From NCBI RefSeq assembly GCF_018070325.1, contig NZ_JAGPXY010000001.1, positions 62,001-126,000 on the forward strand: DNA of 64,000 nucleotides, written 5' to 3'. The translations under genes and the position numbers were made by a program. Shown here piece after piece: positions 55,878 through 64,000 of this stretch. The notes below the pieces were generated by a model. It had not been told where the DNA came from. It saw only the letters and a program-made list of their open reading frames with translations, and ran no database searches. Position 1 is the first letter of the stretch. Every line of letters starts with the position of its first letter. The DNA comes from Micromonospora sp. H61 (GTDB lineage: Bacteria > Actinomycetota > Actinomycetes > Mycobacteriales > Micromonosporaceae).

Positions 55878-57121
55878 CCCTCCGGTACGGTGACCCGGTG
55901 CAGCCGAGGTAGCACGCGGGTCAGCACCCAGTGGGGTGCGGCCGCTCCCCCGGTGAGGCGGCGCATCAGCCTGGCGGCGGTCTCGACGGCGCGGAAGGCG
56001 TAGGGCACCATCTCGTCCTGGTAGCTGGCGATCGCCTCCTCCACCGGCGCGCCGCTGGCCCTGGCCTCGACCAGCTTGTGGCCGAGCAGGGCGGCGTCAC
56101 GCAGCGCGGTGTTGCCGCCGTGCGCGCCGAACGGCGGCATGACGTGCACGGCGTCGCCCATCATCGTCGCCCGGGGCACCGCCCACCGGTGCGGGCGCTG
56201 GCCGGTGGCGAAGAGGTTGAGCACCGTGGCGTCCAACTCGGCCGTGCCGACCAGCCGCCGGATGACCGGGTGGAAGTCCATGCTCATCCCGGAGGCCAGT
56301 CTCCACAGCGCCAGCAGGTCGCCCCGGAGGCCCATTGGCACCTCCTCCTGCCGGAGCAGCAGTCCCCACATGACGTAGTCGTCGCCGGTGGGCGCATAGC
56401 TGCCCGGGGCCAGGCGCCCGAACGCCTCCGGCGGGCTCTCGCCGAACCGCATGGAGGTGAAGAAGAAGGCGCGGCCCGGCCGGTCGGCGATGGCCAGGAC
56501 CCCGCTGGTACGCAGCGCGTCAGGGATGACGCTCTCGCCGTTGCGTCGCAGGGGCGACCGGCCGTAGATGCCTGCCATCGGGGTGTTCGCCGGGTCCGCG
56601 TCCGGCATGATCTGCGCGCGCAGCGCCGAGCCGACGCCGTCCGCGCCCACGACGACGGTTGCCGCTGCGGACCCGCCGTCGGAGAACAGCAGCCGCGGCC
56701 GTGCCGGGTCGCCGCCGTCCACCGCGACGGCGTCCTTGCCGTAGTGGATGCGGCCGTTCAGCCCGGACTGCAGGATCGACCGCAGGGTCAGCCGGTCGAC
56801 CTGGCGGGTCGCGTGCGGCTCGTCCTTGAAGGTGATGGTGAACGCGTCCCGCAGCCGGCTGTCGGTGAAGCGTAGGTGCCCGCCGGGCTCGTCGCCGGTG
56901 GTCAGCGCCAAGTTGTACAGCGAGTGCGGCAGGCTCTCGCGCAGCGCCTCGATGCCGTAACGGTCGAGAATGATCCGGTAGCCCTGCCGCCGGACGAAGG
57001 GGCCCGGGTCCCGCTCGTAGACGTGCACGTCGATGCCGGCGCGCATCAGGTACTGCGCGAGGCAGAGGCCGGAGAGGCCGGCGCCGGCGATCGCCACCGA
57101 GAAATCCGTCGATATGCTCAC
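55874..57121 (-). CDS. FAD-dependent aromatic monooxygenase (tetracycline-destructase/PHBH type)
   Basis: The 415-residue flavoprotein has the GxGxxG motif in IAGAGLSGLCLA and the DG motif VGADGVGSALR. The FAD motif GDAVHVMPPFGAHGGN follows near residue 300. Enzymes of this class hydroxylate aromatic compounds with NAD(P)H, and some inactivate antibiotics. It starts at GTG 57121 directly beside the operator. Co-operation with MarR and the divergent PPOX gene suggests an inducible detoxification unit. Confidence 0.9.
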   Translation of the reverse strand: MSISTDFSVAIAGAGLSGLCLAQYLMRAGIDVHVYERDPGPFVRRQGYRIILDRYGIEALRESLPHSLYNLALTTGDEPGGHLRFTDSRLRDAFTITFKDEPHATRQVDRLTLRSILQSGLNGRIHYGKDAVAVDGGDPARPRLLFSDGGSAAATVVVGADGVGSALRAQIMPDADPANTPMAGIYGRSPLRRNGESVIPDALRTSGVLAIADRPGRAFFFTSMRFGESPPEAFGRLAPGSYAPTGDDYVMWGLLLRQEEVPMGLRGDLLALWRLASGMSMDFHPVIRRLVGTAELDATVLNLFATGQRPHRWAVPRATMMGDAVHVMPPFGAHGGNTALRDAALLGHKLVEARASGAPVEEAIASYQDEMVPYAFRAVETAARLMRRLTGGAAAPHWVLTRVLPRLHRVTVPEG

Positions 57122-57127
57122 GCGATT

Positions 57128-57144
57128 ATCTTAATGACTAAGAT
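57128..57144. promoter_or_regulatory. MarR-type operator ATCTTA-N5-TAAGAT
   Basis: A perfect 6-bp inverted repeat with 5-base spacer lies 6 bases before the monooxygenase start and 66 bases before the PPOX start. It is AT-rich in a GC-rich genome, as MarR operators usually are. Confidence 0.7.
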
Positions 57145-57210
57145 GATTTGGGCAAGGCCGCCGCCGCGACGACGGCCGGACCGGTCAGATTGGTCGATTA
57201 GTGTCGATGC

Positions 57211-57870
57211 ATGACGCCAGCCCTTGCCACCAGCGCCTTCGACTCGCTGCGCCTCGACGCCGTGCCCGACCAGGAGGCGCTGCGCCGGGCCTACGAACTC
57301 CCCAGTGACGCGGCCGTGCGGAAGCAGATGACCGAGCTCACCGAGCAGACCCGGCGGTTGATCGGCTGCTCGTCGCTGGTCCTGGTCGCCACGGTGGACG
57401 CCAAGGGCAACTGCGACGTCTCCCCGCGCGGCGGCCCCGCCGGCTTCGTCGCCGTCCTGGACGCGCGGACGGTGGCAATACCGGACGCCACCGGCAACAA
57501 GCGTCTGGACACCCTGCAGAACGTCGTCGCCACCGGGCGGGCCGGGCTGCTGTTCATCATCCCAGGGCGCACCACGACGCTCAGGGTGAACGGCCGGGCC
57601 TGCGTCTCCACTCGCCCCGAGCTGCTGTCGCAGCTGACCGCCGTGGGCAAGCCACCGGCCAGCGCGCTGGTGCTGGGGATCGATGAGGTCTACCCGCACT
57701 GCCCCAAGGCGCTGCTGCGCAGCGGGGCCTGGAAGCCCGAGCAGTGGCTGCCGGCGGACGCCCAGCCGACCTCGGCCGAGGTGACGCTGGCCCAGCTACG
57801 AATGCCCGAGCTGACGATCGCTGACATCGAGAAGGCCGAGGCAGACTCGCTGAAGTACCGGTACGAGTGA
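57211..57870 (+). CDS. FMN-binding PPOX-family protein (MSMEG_1061 type)
   Basis: The 219-residue protein has the split-barrel flavin-binding fold of pyridoxamine 5'-phosphate oxidases. Segments include LVLVATVDAKGNCDVSPRGG and AGLLFIIPGRTTTLRVNGRA, and HCPKALLRSGAW is the family C-terminus. It probably binds FMN or F420 and reduces a small molecule. It is divergent from the FAD monooxygenase and likely shares its MarR control. Confidence 0.85.
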   Translation: MTPALATSAFDSLRLDAVPDQEALRRAYELPSDAAVRKQMTELTEQTRRLIGCSSLVLVATVDAKGNCDVSPRGGPAGFVAVLDARTVAIPDATGNKRLDTLQNVVATGRAGLLFIIPGRTTTLRVNGRACVSTRPELLSQLTAVGKPPASALVLGIDEVYPHCPKALLRSGAWKPEQWLPADAQPTSAEVTLAQLRMPELTIADIEKAEADSLKYRYE

Positions 57871-57944
57871 CAGACATTGCTTAGTTTCGATGAATTTGGG
57901 CTTGTGCCTGGTGAGTTTCCGTGGGACTGCTCTAACCTCGATAC

Positions 57945-59237
57945 ATGGTTTCGCGTCGATCCCTCCTGCGGGCGGTCCCGCTTGCGGCCGCTGCCCTTAC
58001 CGCCGCCCCAGGTGATCCCCGTTGGCCCGGCACGCCGTCCACCGCGACGGACACGGTCCGCGTACCACCCGACCCGGCCACGATGCAGGCCGCCGCCACC
58101 GCCGTTAGCGGCTTCACGGCCGACCTCTACCGCACTGTGGCATCGACCCGGGCAGGCGGCAATGTGGTGTGCGCGCCGTTCTCGGTCGGGCTCGCGCTCG
58201 CGATGACCCGGGCGGGCGCCGGCTCGACCACGGCGGACGAGATGGACACGGTGCTCCACGCGCCGCATCCGCGCCCCGGCGCGCTCGACAGCGGGCTCAA
58301 CACCGTCGAGCAGACGCTCGCCGGCCGGTACCAGGACGGTGACGGAGTCAAGCAGCCTCGGCTGACCACTGCCAATGCGCTGTGGACACGACTCGATCTG
58401 TGTCTGCGACCCCGGTTCCGGGACGCCCTGGCCGGCTATTACGGCGCCACGCCGCGACCGGTCGACTTCCGCGGCGCGCCCGAGGTGGCCCGCCAGGAAA
58501 TCAACACATGGGTGTCCGATCGGACCAACGCGAAGATCCCGGAGCTGTTGCAGTCCGACGCCGTGAGCCCCAACACCAGCCTGATACTGACCAACGCAAT
58601 CTACCTCAAAGCGGCCTGGAAGTACCCGTTCACCGCTACCGCCACGGCGGTGGGACCGTTCACAAGGGATGACGGGACCGTCGCCGACGTCCCGATCATG
58701 CGCGGACCGTTCGACAGGATGGGCTACCTCGAGGGCGACGGATGGCGCGCAGTCGACGTGCCCTATGCCGGCGACGGAGTTGCCATGGCCATCGTCATGC
58801 CGACCCGGGACAATCTCGCCGCGGTCGAGGCGAACCTCGACGCGGCCTGGCTGGGCGCGTTGCTGACCGGGTTCCGGATCACCGACGTCGAACTGCGCCT
58901 GCCCCGGTGGACGTTCCGCCTGCCGGCCGAGCTGGGTGCCGCACTGAGCAGCCTCGGTATGCCCACGGCGTTCACGTCACAGGCCGATTTCACCGGCATG
59001 AGCACCGAACCGGCCCTGTGTATCGACGACGTGGTGCACGAGACGTTCATCGCGGTGGACGAGAAGGGTACCGAAGCCGCGGCCGCGTCGGCCGTCATCG
59101 TCCGGCCGCCGTCGATCCCGCAAGGGCCGCAGTTCTTCGTCAACCGGCCATTCCTGTACGTCATCCACGACCGGTTCACCGGCGTACCGCTGTTCCTCGG
59201 CCGGGTCCACGACCCGCTGGTCAGCGGCCCAGCCTGA
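57945..59237 (+). CDS. secreted serpin
   Basis: The 430-residue protein is a serine protease inhibitor of the serpin fold. The shutter and breach segments TNAIYLKAAWKYPF and FIAVDEKGTEAAAASA are recognisable, and FVNRPFLYVIHD is the C-terminal strand. The hinge (EKGTEAAAASA) fits inhibitory serpins. The loop after it is VIVRPPSIPQGPQ; the P1 residue is ambiguous. A twin-arginine motif (SRRSLLRAV) at the N-terminus points to export. It could protect against the secreted proteases encoded elsewhere in the window. Confidence 0.9.
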   Translation: MVSRRSLLRAVPLAAAALTAAPGDPRWPGTPSTATDTVRVPPDPATMQAAATAVSGFTADLYRTVASTRAGGNVVCAPFSVGLALAMTRAGAGSTTADEMDTVLHAPHPRPGALDSGLNTVEQTLAGRYQDGDGVKQPRLTTANALWTRLDLCLRPRFRDALAGYYGATPRPVDFRGAPEVARQEINTWVSDRTNAKIPELLQSDAVSPNTSLILTNAIYLKAAWKYPFTATATAVGPFTRDDGTVADVPIMRGPFDRMGYLEGDGWRAVDVPYAGDGVAMAIVMPTRDNLAAVEANLDAAWLGALLTGFRITDVELRLPRWTFRLPAELGAALSSLGMPTAFTSQADFTGMSTEPALCIDDVVHETFIAVDEKGTEAAAASAVIVRPPSIPQGPQFFVNRPFLYVIHDRFTGVPLFLGRVHDPLVSGPA

Positions 59238-59383
59238 CCTGGCCCCGCGCACCGAACTGACCATCGAGACGTGGCCTGGCAGTAGAACCCGAGCACCGAA
59301 ATGCGAGCGCAGCCCCGCCCCGGTCACAGCGGCTTCCCTCTGGACAGTGGCCTGCTCAACACCCGCCAGCCCGCCCGGATCGG

Positions 59384-59965
59384 TCAACGGCGCACCCGAT
59401 GGCGCAGGTGAAGCACCCGGTTGCCCTGAATCACCACGTCAGGATTCCCCAACAGGTGCTGCGCGTGGACCGACCCGAAGTAGCGCTTGCCGGACCCGAA
59501 CACGACGGGTACGACGTCCATGCGCACCTCGTCGACCAGGCCCGCGGCAAGCACCTGGCCGCCGACGTCGCCGGCGGCGACCTCGACGAGGCGGTCACCA
59601 GCTAGCTCCTGCGCCCTGGCCACGGCCGCCTTGACACCGTCGACGAAGTGAAACGGCGCCTCGGGGTCCCAACCCTCGGGCATCGGCCGGTGCGTCACGA
59701 CGACCACATGGTCGATCCCGCTCGGCGGCTTCCCGTCCCAGCCGTCGGTGAGGTCGAAGACGTGGCGGCCGGCGATCGTCACCCCGATCCGGTCCCAGTA
59801 CTGCCGGGTGTAGTCGTAGGACGCTTGTGACACCTTCAACACGCCACTGTCGTCCAGCGGGACGTCACCGCTGGTCAACCAGTCGAACAGCGGCCCGGGC
59901 TGGTCGTTCTCGTCCGCGATGAAGCCGTCCACCGACACCGAGCCGTACATCACTACTTCGCCCAT
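59384..59965 (-). CDS. dihydrofolate reductase-family protein (RibD C-terminal type)
   Basis: The 193-residue NADPH-dependent reductase fold has YGSVSVDGFIADENDQPG at the N-terminus, VTIAGRHVFDLTDGW and VVPVVFGSGKRYFG. Members reduce deazaflavin or riboflavin intermediates or small metabolites; the substrate is unknown. GAGGAG precedes ATG 59965. It follows the AraC gene on the same strand by 67 bases and may be its target. Confidence 0.86.
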   Translation of the reverse strand: MGEVVMYGSVSVDGFIADENDQPGPLFDWLTSGDVPLDDSGVLKVSQASYDYTRQYWDRIGVTIAGRHVFDLTDGWDGKPPSGIDHVVVVTHRPMPEGWDPEAPFHFVDGVKAAVARAQELAGDRLVEVAAGDVGGQVLAAGLVDEVRMDVVPVVFGSGKRYFGSVHAQHLLGNPDVVIQGNRVLHLRHRVRR

Positions 59966-60032
59966 GGGCGCGCTCCTCTGCTTGGGGATGGCCTCAGGCT
60001 AGAGTTTCGTGGGCTGTCGCTCTTGTAAGGAA

Positions 60033-60872
60033 TCAATCGGTCGGTAGCGGCCAGCCGTCCAGCACGTGGCCGGGATGTTCGCGCAGGAACCGCCGCCTGA
60101 CCTCGACGTACCGGGTCGGTGTGAGCCCGGTGAAGGCCCGGAACTCGTGGCCGAAGTGGGCCTGGTCGAAGTAGCCGGCGCCACCGGCGAGGTCGGCCCA
60201 GTCGATCGGTTCGGCGGGTTTGATCGAGAGCACGGTGGCGGCGAAGCGGTACGTGCGGGCAAACCGCTTCGGCGTAACGCCGATGACCTCCTTGAACCGC
60301 TGTGCCAGGTGAGTGCTGCTGACACCGACGGAAAGCCTCAGGTCGTCGATCGCCACCGCCCCGCTGGTCGCGGCGATGATGCGGCTCGTATGGCGGACCA
60401 ACCCGAGGCCGGCCGCGTGGCCCAGCCGTCGCATCAGCTCCTCCTCGAGCAGCGTCAGCATCTCGTGAGGTCCCTCGGCCGTGGCCAGCCGGTCTCGCAG
60501 CTCTGCAGTGGCGGGCCGGCCCCACACCTGCTCCACCGTCGTCGGCCGGTCACGCAGCTCCGCTGCGGGCATCGGCAGGAACGGCGCCAGCCCCCACGGC
60601 TTGAAGTGCACGCCGACGGACCGGGTCCGGAGTGGGTAGCCGAACTCGAACGCGCGGGTGGGCGTGGTGACCACGCAGCCGTCGGCGTACTCGGCCGTCT
60701 CGATGTCGGCGCCGGCACGGACGCGAAACGGTGCCCCGAGGTTGACGATGAGGAACGCCGCCGGACTTGCCGGCAGGGTCAGCCGGGCGTACGGCGGCGC
60801 ACCCTCCAGGTAGTAAAGGTCGTCGATCAGCCCGTCCAGCGGCGGTCGCGGCACTCTGGACACGTACTCCAC
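60033..60872 (-). CDS. AraC-family transcriptional regulator
   Basis: The 279-residue protein has an N-terminal ligand-binding beta-barrel (YLEGAPPYARL, RSVGVHFKPWGLAPF) and two C-terminal helix-turn-helix motifs (VGVSSTHLAQRFKEVIGVTP and GYFDQAHFGHEFRAFTGLTP). GTG 60872 gives the usual EYVSRVPRPPLD start; GTG 60917 would overlap the RHS gene end and has no better site. It probably controls the adjacent DHFR-like gene. Confidence 0.88.
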   Translation of the reverse strand: MEYVSRVPRPPLDGLIDDLYYLEGAPPYARLTLPASPAAFLIVNLGAPFRVRAGADIETAEYADGCVVTTPTRAFEFGYPLRTRSVGVHFKPWGLAPFLPMPAAELRDRPTTVEQVWGRPATAELRDRLATAEGPHEMLTLLEEELMRRLGHAAGLGLVRHTSRIIAATSGAVAIDDLRLSVGVSSTHLAQRFKEVIGVTPKRFARTYRFAATVLSIKPAEPIDWADLAGGAGYFDQAHFGHEFRAFTGLTPTRYVEVRRRFLREHPGHVLDGWPLPTD

Positions 60873-60910
60873 GCCGACAGTATCGCCGACGTGGCCCCGG
60901 GAAACCTGGA

Positions 60911-63900
60911 TCACCACCAGTCGAAGTAGCGGCCTGCGTGGAAGATCCCCACGCCGACGGCGGCGACGATGCCGACCACGAGCACGACCGGGGCGATCAC
61001 CACGCTGCCGGCCGCGATGCCGATGGCACCCGCGGCGATGGCCAGACCCGCCCCGATGCCGACGCCGCCGGCCACCACCCCGGGCGTGTCGCCGGCCTCG
61101 GCGGCCCGGTTCATGCTGACGTACGAGACGGCGGCCAGACCGATGCCACCGATCACCAGTCCGGCGGTCATCGCGCTGACGGTGGCGACAGTGGCACCGG
61201 GCACGGCGATGGCGTACAGCTCCAGGCCACCGCCGACAGCGCCGAGCGCGTCACCGACGCCCATCTCCCAGTCGCCGTGCTGGTAGTCGCCCCACAGGGC
61301 GAACGCCGACAGGCCGAACCCGACGACACCGAGCCCCTTGCCGAGCATGCCGGTCCGGCCCGGCAGTCCGCGCACGTGCTCCGGCGCCGTGGCACTGGCC
61401 GGGATCTTCCGCCCGCGTCCCGGGTTGGTCGCCGTGCGGATGGCGTTTCCGGCGCTGGCCGGCGCGTCGGTCTCGGTGATGATGACGGCCTGGGATCGCT
61501 TGCCGGCCATGCTCGGGTTGGCCTGGATCGCCCGGTTCGCGTCCCGGGTCGCCGACCGGGCGATGTCGCCGGCCTTGCCGTACCTGTCGGTCGACTTGAT
61601 CTGCTTGACCGCGGTGCTGGTCTCCAGGTCGAAGTTCGCCGTGTTGTCGCGCCACGGCATGCCGTACAGCCATTCGAGGATGTTGCCGCGGAACGTCCCC
61701 CGGCCGCCCTTGAACTTGAAGTTCCAGATGAACTTCTCGGCGGCGGGCGCGGTGTGCGCGGCGGCCCCGCCGACGGCGCCGGGTGCGGCCGGCGCCTTGC
61801 CGGCGGAGTCGGCGGGCGGCGCGGCCGGCGGCGGTTCGGGTGGCGGGGCCGGCGCGGGTGGCGGCGGCTCGGCCGGTGGCGGCTCCGGTGGCGGCGGAGG
61901 CGGCGCCGGTTTCGGCTTCGGTGGCGCCGGAGGCGGCAGTACGGCGTGCAGCACCCAGGTGCCGCCAGGGTGCTCGGACCAGTTGCCACCCTCCAGGTTG
62001 AGGGTGACGTTGGCCTGGTAGTAGATGACCGAGTTCTTGTTGTTGATCCGTGGGTCGAGGGTCGCGCCGTGGCTGCTGAGATAGCGGCGGAAGTCCTCCA
62101 CCGTGGGGTTCTCGGACCCGGTGAAGTGGGACTCCGTGATGGAGATGTCGTGGGTTTCCGGACCCTTGACAGTGGTCGGCTTGAACCCGGCCGGATCGAC
62201 CATTCCCACCGGATTGTTGCGGCAGTACCGGAACAGGTTGCCTCCGTCGGCGAAACCGCCCGGATCGCTGCTCGCCCACCTGCCCAGCCACGGCACGTAG
62301 TACCGGGCCCCGGCGTAGCAGAAGCCCGTCTCGTCGTCCACCTCGTGCCCGCCGAAGCGGTACCGCTTCAGGCTGAGGTCGGCACCCGGCCGGCCGTACC
62401 GGTACGCGGTAGTGCCGTACGGGTGGTACTCCTCGTAGGAGATGAGCACCCCGGCCGCGTCGGTCTCCAGCGTGGCCGAGCCGAGGTGGTTGGTGAGCTG
62501 GTAACGGATCAGCGGAACGCCGAGCGGGTTGGCCGGGTCGAAGCCGCCGACGTCGACGGTCTTGACGTCCACCTGGGCGACCGGGCCGGTGTCGTCAGCG
62601 ATCGTGGTGGTCCACCGTTCGTGCTGGAGGGTGCCGGTGACCCGGTTGCGCCTCCGGAACACGGTGACCGCACCCAGGAAGATCCATTCAAGTTGGACGC
62701 TGCCCGGCCGGTCCACGACCTTGCGCAGCCGCTGCCCGCTCGCGGCGTAGACGAACCGGGCTTCGCCACCGCCGCCGAGGTCGACCCGGCGGAGCTGGTC
62801 GTGGACGTTCCACTCCAGGGCCGGCAGGTGCGGCATGACGGTCAGGTTGCCGACGGCGTCGTGCGCGTACAGGGCCGAGTAGGGGCCGCCGTCGGCGTCG
62901 CCGGGCAGGCTCGTGGCGGCCAGCCGGTTCGTGGCGTCGGCCGGGTCGTCCTGGTACGCGTACCGGTGGTGCCGGGTCCAGCCGGCGCCAACCCCGGCCT
63001 GCGTCCGGAACCGGTGCCGGAGCACTGTGAGGTTGCCCAGCGGGTCGTACTCGTACTCCTCGGTGTAGGCACGTACCGCGCCGGCATCGGTGAGGCTTCC
63101 GGCCGGCGGCACGTCGGTCTGGTCGCGGATCGCGTCGTTCGGCGCCCCGGCCAGCTCCCGCCCACTCGCCCGGACCAACTGGTAGAGCGGGTCGTACGCG
63201 TAGTCGCTGGCGGCCGGCACCGCCGCGTTGCCGAAGAAGGTGGGCGCGCCCGGTTCGGCCACCCGGGTGAGGTTGCCCACCGGGTCGTAGGTGTAGCGCA
63301 GGTCGCGAACCCCGGCGGTGAGCAGACGTTCCAACCGGAACGTCATCGGGTCGTAGAAGTACTCGGTGACCAGCCCGTTGCCGTGCCGGGCGAACCGCCG
63401 CCGACCCAGCGCGTCGTAGTCCTGCTCGGACAGGAACTCCACCTCCGCGCCCTGGCCGCGCAGCCGTGCGGTGAGCCGGCCCAGCATGCCGCCCTCGAGG
63501 TAGGTCGGTCGTAGCTCGGTGGCGTCGGGCAGGGTGACCACTGTCGGGCGGTTCACCGCGTCGTACTCGGCGGCGGTGCCGAAGACCTCGCTCTCCAGCA
63601 GTGGCGCCGCGGCGGTCAGCAGCGCGGCGTGGTCGGGCGCGGCGGCCACCGGTGACCAGTCCGGGCCGTCGACGTGATCGGTGGCGAGTCTCCGTTCGGC
63701 GCGGCGCGGGTTGCCCTTGAAGTCCACCTCGGGCACCCGTACCTGGCCCGCCGGGTCGAACACCAGGTACGGCACGCCGTGCAGGCCCAGCGTCGCCGCG
63801 TCCGGATGCCGGTCGCCGAAGACCACGTACTGCACGCAGCGCTCCGGCCCGGCGGACTCGCTGACGTACAGGCCGACGGGCCGGTGCAGGGCGTCGTACG

Positions 63901-64000
63901 TGGTGCGGAAGGTCCGGCCGTGTTCGTCCCAGATCCGGCGCACCCCGCCGAGCACGTCCTGGAACACCCACCGCTCGCCCTTCTCCGCGCTCCACGACCG
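60911..64000 (-). CDS. RHS-repeat polymorphic toxin (5' end outside window)
   Basis: At least 1029 residues are present, with no start inside the window. YD/RHS repeats (for example NLTRVAEPGAPTFFGNA and YEYDPLGNLTVLRHR) lead to the RHS core ending RYYVPWLGRWASSDPGGFAD, NPVGMVDPAGF. A polyproline linker follows, then a domain with RGNILEWL, NFDLET and AVKQIKSTDRYGKAGD. These match the RG-x-x-(E)...D...K pattern of restriction-endonuclease-like toxin domains. A last stretch of about 150 residues is hydrophobic and Gly-rich and ends RYFDWW. The role is contact-dependent or secreted killing; no immunity gene is evident downstream. Confidence 0.87.
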   Translation of the reverse strand, partial: RSWSAEKGERWVFQDVLGGVRRIWDEHGRTFRTTYDALHRPVGLYVSESAGPERCVQYVVFGDRHPDAATLGLHGVPYLVFDPAGQVRVPEVDFKGNPRRAERRLATDHVDGPDWSPVAAAPDHAALLTAAAPLLESEVFGTAAEYDAVNRPTVVTLPDATELRPTYLEGGMLGRLTARLRGQGAEVEFLSEQDYDALGRRRFARHGNGLVTEYFYDPMTFRLERLLTAGVRDLRYTYDPVGNLTRVAEPGAPTFFGNAAVPAASDYAYDPLYQLVRASGRELAGAPNDAIRDQTDVPPAGSLTDAGAVRAYTEEYEYDPLGNLTVLRHRFRTQAGVGAGWTRHHRYAYQDDPADATNRLAATSLPGDADGGPYSALYAHDAVGNLTVMPHLPALEWNVHDQLRRVDLGGGGEARFVYAASGQRLRKVVDRPGSVQLEWIFLGAVTVFRRRNRVTGTLQHERWTTTIADDTGPVAQVDVKTVDVGGFDPANPLGVPLIRYQLTNHLGSATLETDAAGVLISYEEYHPYGTTAYRYGRPGADLSLKRYRFGGHEVDDETGFCYAGARYYVPWLGRWASSDPGGFADGGNLFRYCRNNPVGMVDPAGFKPTTVKGPETHDISITESHFTGSENPTVEDFRRYLSSHGATLDPRINNKNSVIYYQANVTLNLEGGNWSEHPGGTWVLHAVLPPPAPPKPKPAPPPPPPEPPPAEPPPPAPAPPPEPPPAAPPADSAGKAPAAPGAVGGAAAHTAPAAEKFIWNFKFKGGRGTFRGNILEWLYGMPWRDNTANFDLETSTAVKQIKSTDRYGKAGDIARSATRDANRAIQANPSMAGKRSQAVIITETDAPASAGNAIRTATNPGRGRKIPASATAPEHVRGLPGRTGMLGKGLGVVGFGLSAFALWGDYQHGDWEMGVGDALGAVGGGLELYAIAVPGATVATVSAMTAGLVIGGIGLAAVSYVSMNRAAEAGDTPGVVAGGVGIGAGLAIAAGAIGIAAGSVVIAPVVLVVGIVAAVGVGIFHAGRYFDWW

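Noticed and set aside
61800..61930. Long Pro-rich, GC-rich repetitive DNA in the RHS gene, considered as a tandem repeat or recombination element
   Set aside because: It is explained by a polyproline linker within the protein and has no constant repeat unit.
60767..63514. 915-residue open frame on the plus strand opposite the RHS gene
   Set aside because: Shadow of the RHS toxin; the RHS core and repeats on the minus strand are unmistakable.
1..64000. CRISPR arrays, tRNA or rRNA genes, insertion sequences, attachment sites
   Set aside because: No regular spacer-repeat units, tRNA cloverleaf-like sequences, transposase genes or flanking direct repeats were recognised by eye.

Overview
The window is GC-rich (roughly 70% or more), with GTG/TTG starts, clear Shine-Dalgarno sites and a gene complement (secreted peptidases, GH18 chitinase, Pls-type peptide synthetase, PucR/LuxR/TetR/MarR/LysR regulators, RHS toxin) typical of a filamentous actinomycete. 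The style of the proteins fits Micromonosporaceae (Micromonospora-like). That assignment is an inference from gene content; no rRNA or other marker is present.

Layout. 1-149: the 3' end of a TPR-like protein, then a strong bidirectional terminator. 363-5528 (-): secreted S15 peptidase, two small lipoproteins (one thioredoxin-like) and a secreted M6 metalloprotease. 5707-8096: DapA-superfamily enzyme divergent from a PucR regulator. 8179-9264 (-): IlvE. 9558-12356: a frameshifted FUSC-type membrane protein and an LtrA protein. 12640-17891: a Pls/PosA-type single-module peptide synthetase translationally coupled to an M1 aminopeptidase. 17996-22160: Tat-exported PHP phosphoesterase, chitinase and a secreted phytase-like esterase. 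22234-28688: pentapeptide-repeat protein, GNAT, membrane protein, MscS channel and a 984-residue LuxR/ATPase regulator. 28945-35139: a 2064-residue secreted subtilase with duplicated accessory domains.

35456-42305 is a redox-defence island: molybdopterin oxidoreductase plus flavin reductase, GNAT, quinone oxidoreductase, MsrB-MsrA, a single-cysteine TetR regulator, a small Cys-rich peptide, OsmC and an AhpD-like protein. Five perfect and one near-perfect GGAC-N6-GTCC palindromes sit in front of these transcription units, which suggests one previously unnamed regulon controlled by the TetR protein.

42437-45622 (-): secreted penicillin-acylase-like enzyme with an F5/8C domain. 45923-49910 (-): an ABC exporter / two-component operon ending in a frameshifted membrane gene and an XRE regulator. 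50126-55877: secreted tripeptidyl-peptidase-like hydrolase, LysR plus a leaderless serine beta-lactamase-like protein, a class A beta-lactamase lipoprotein and MarR. 55874-57870: FAD monooxygenase (operon with MarR) divergent from an FMN-binding PPOX protein across a MarR-type palindrome. 57945-60872: secreted serpin, DHFR-like reductase and an AraC regulator. 60911-64000 (-): an RHS polymorphic toxin with a nuclease-like C-terminal domain, running off the window.

No tRNA, rRNA, CRISPR array, insertion sequence or phage attachment site was recognised.
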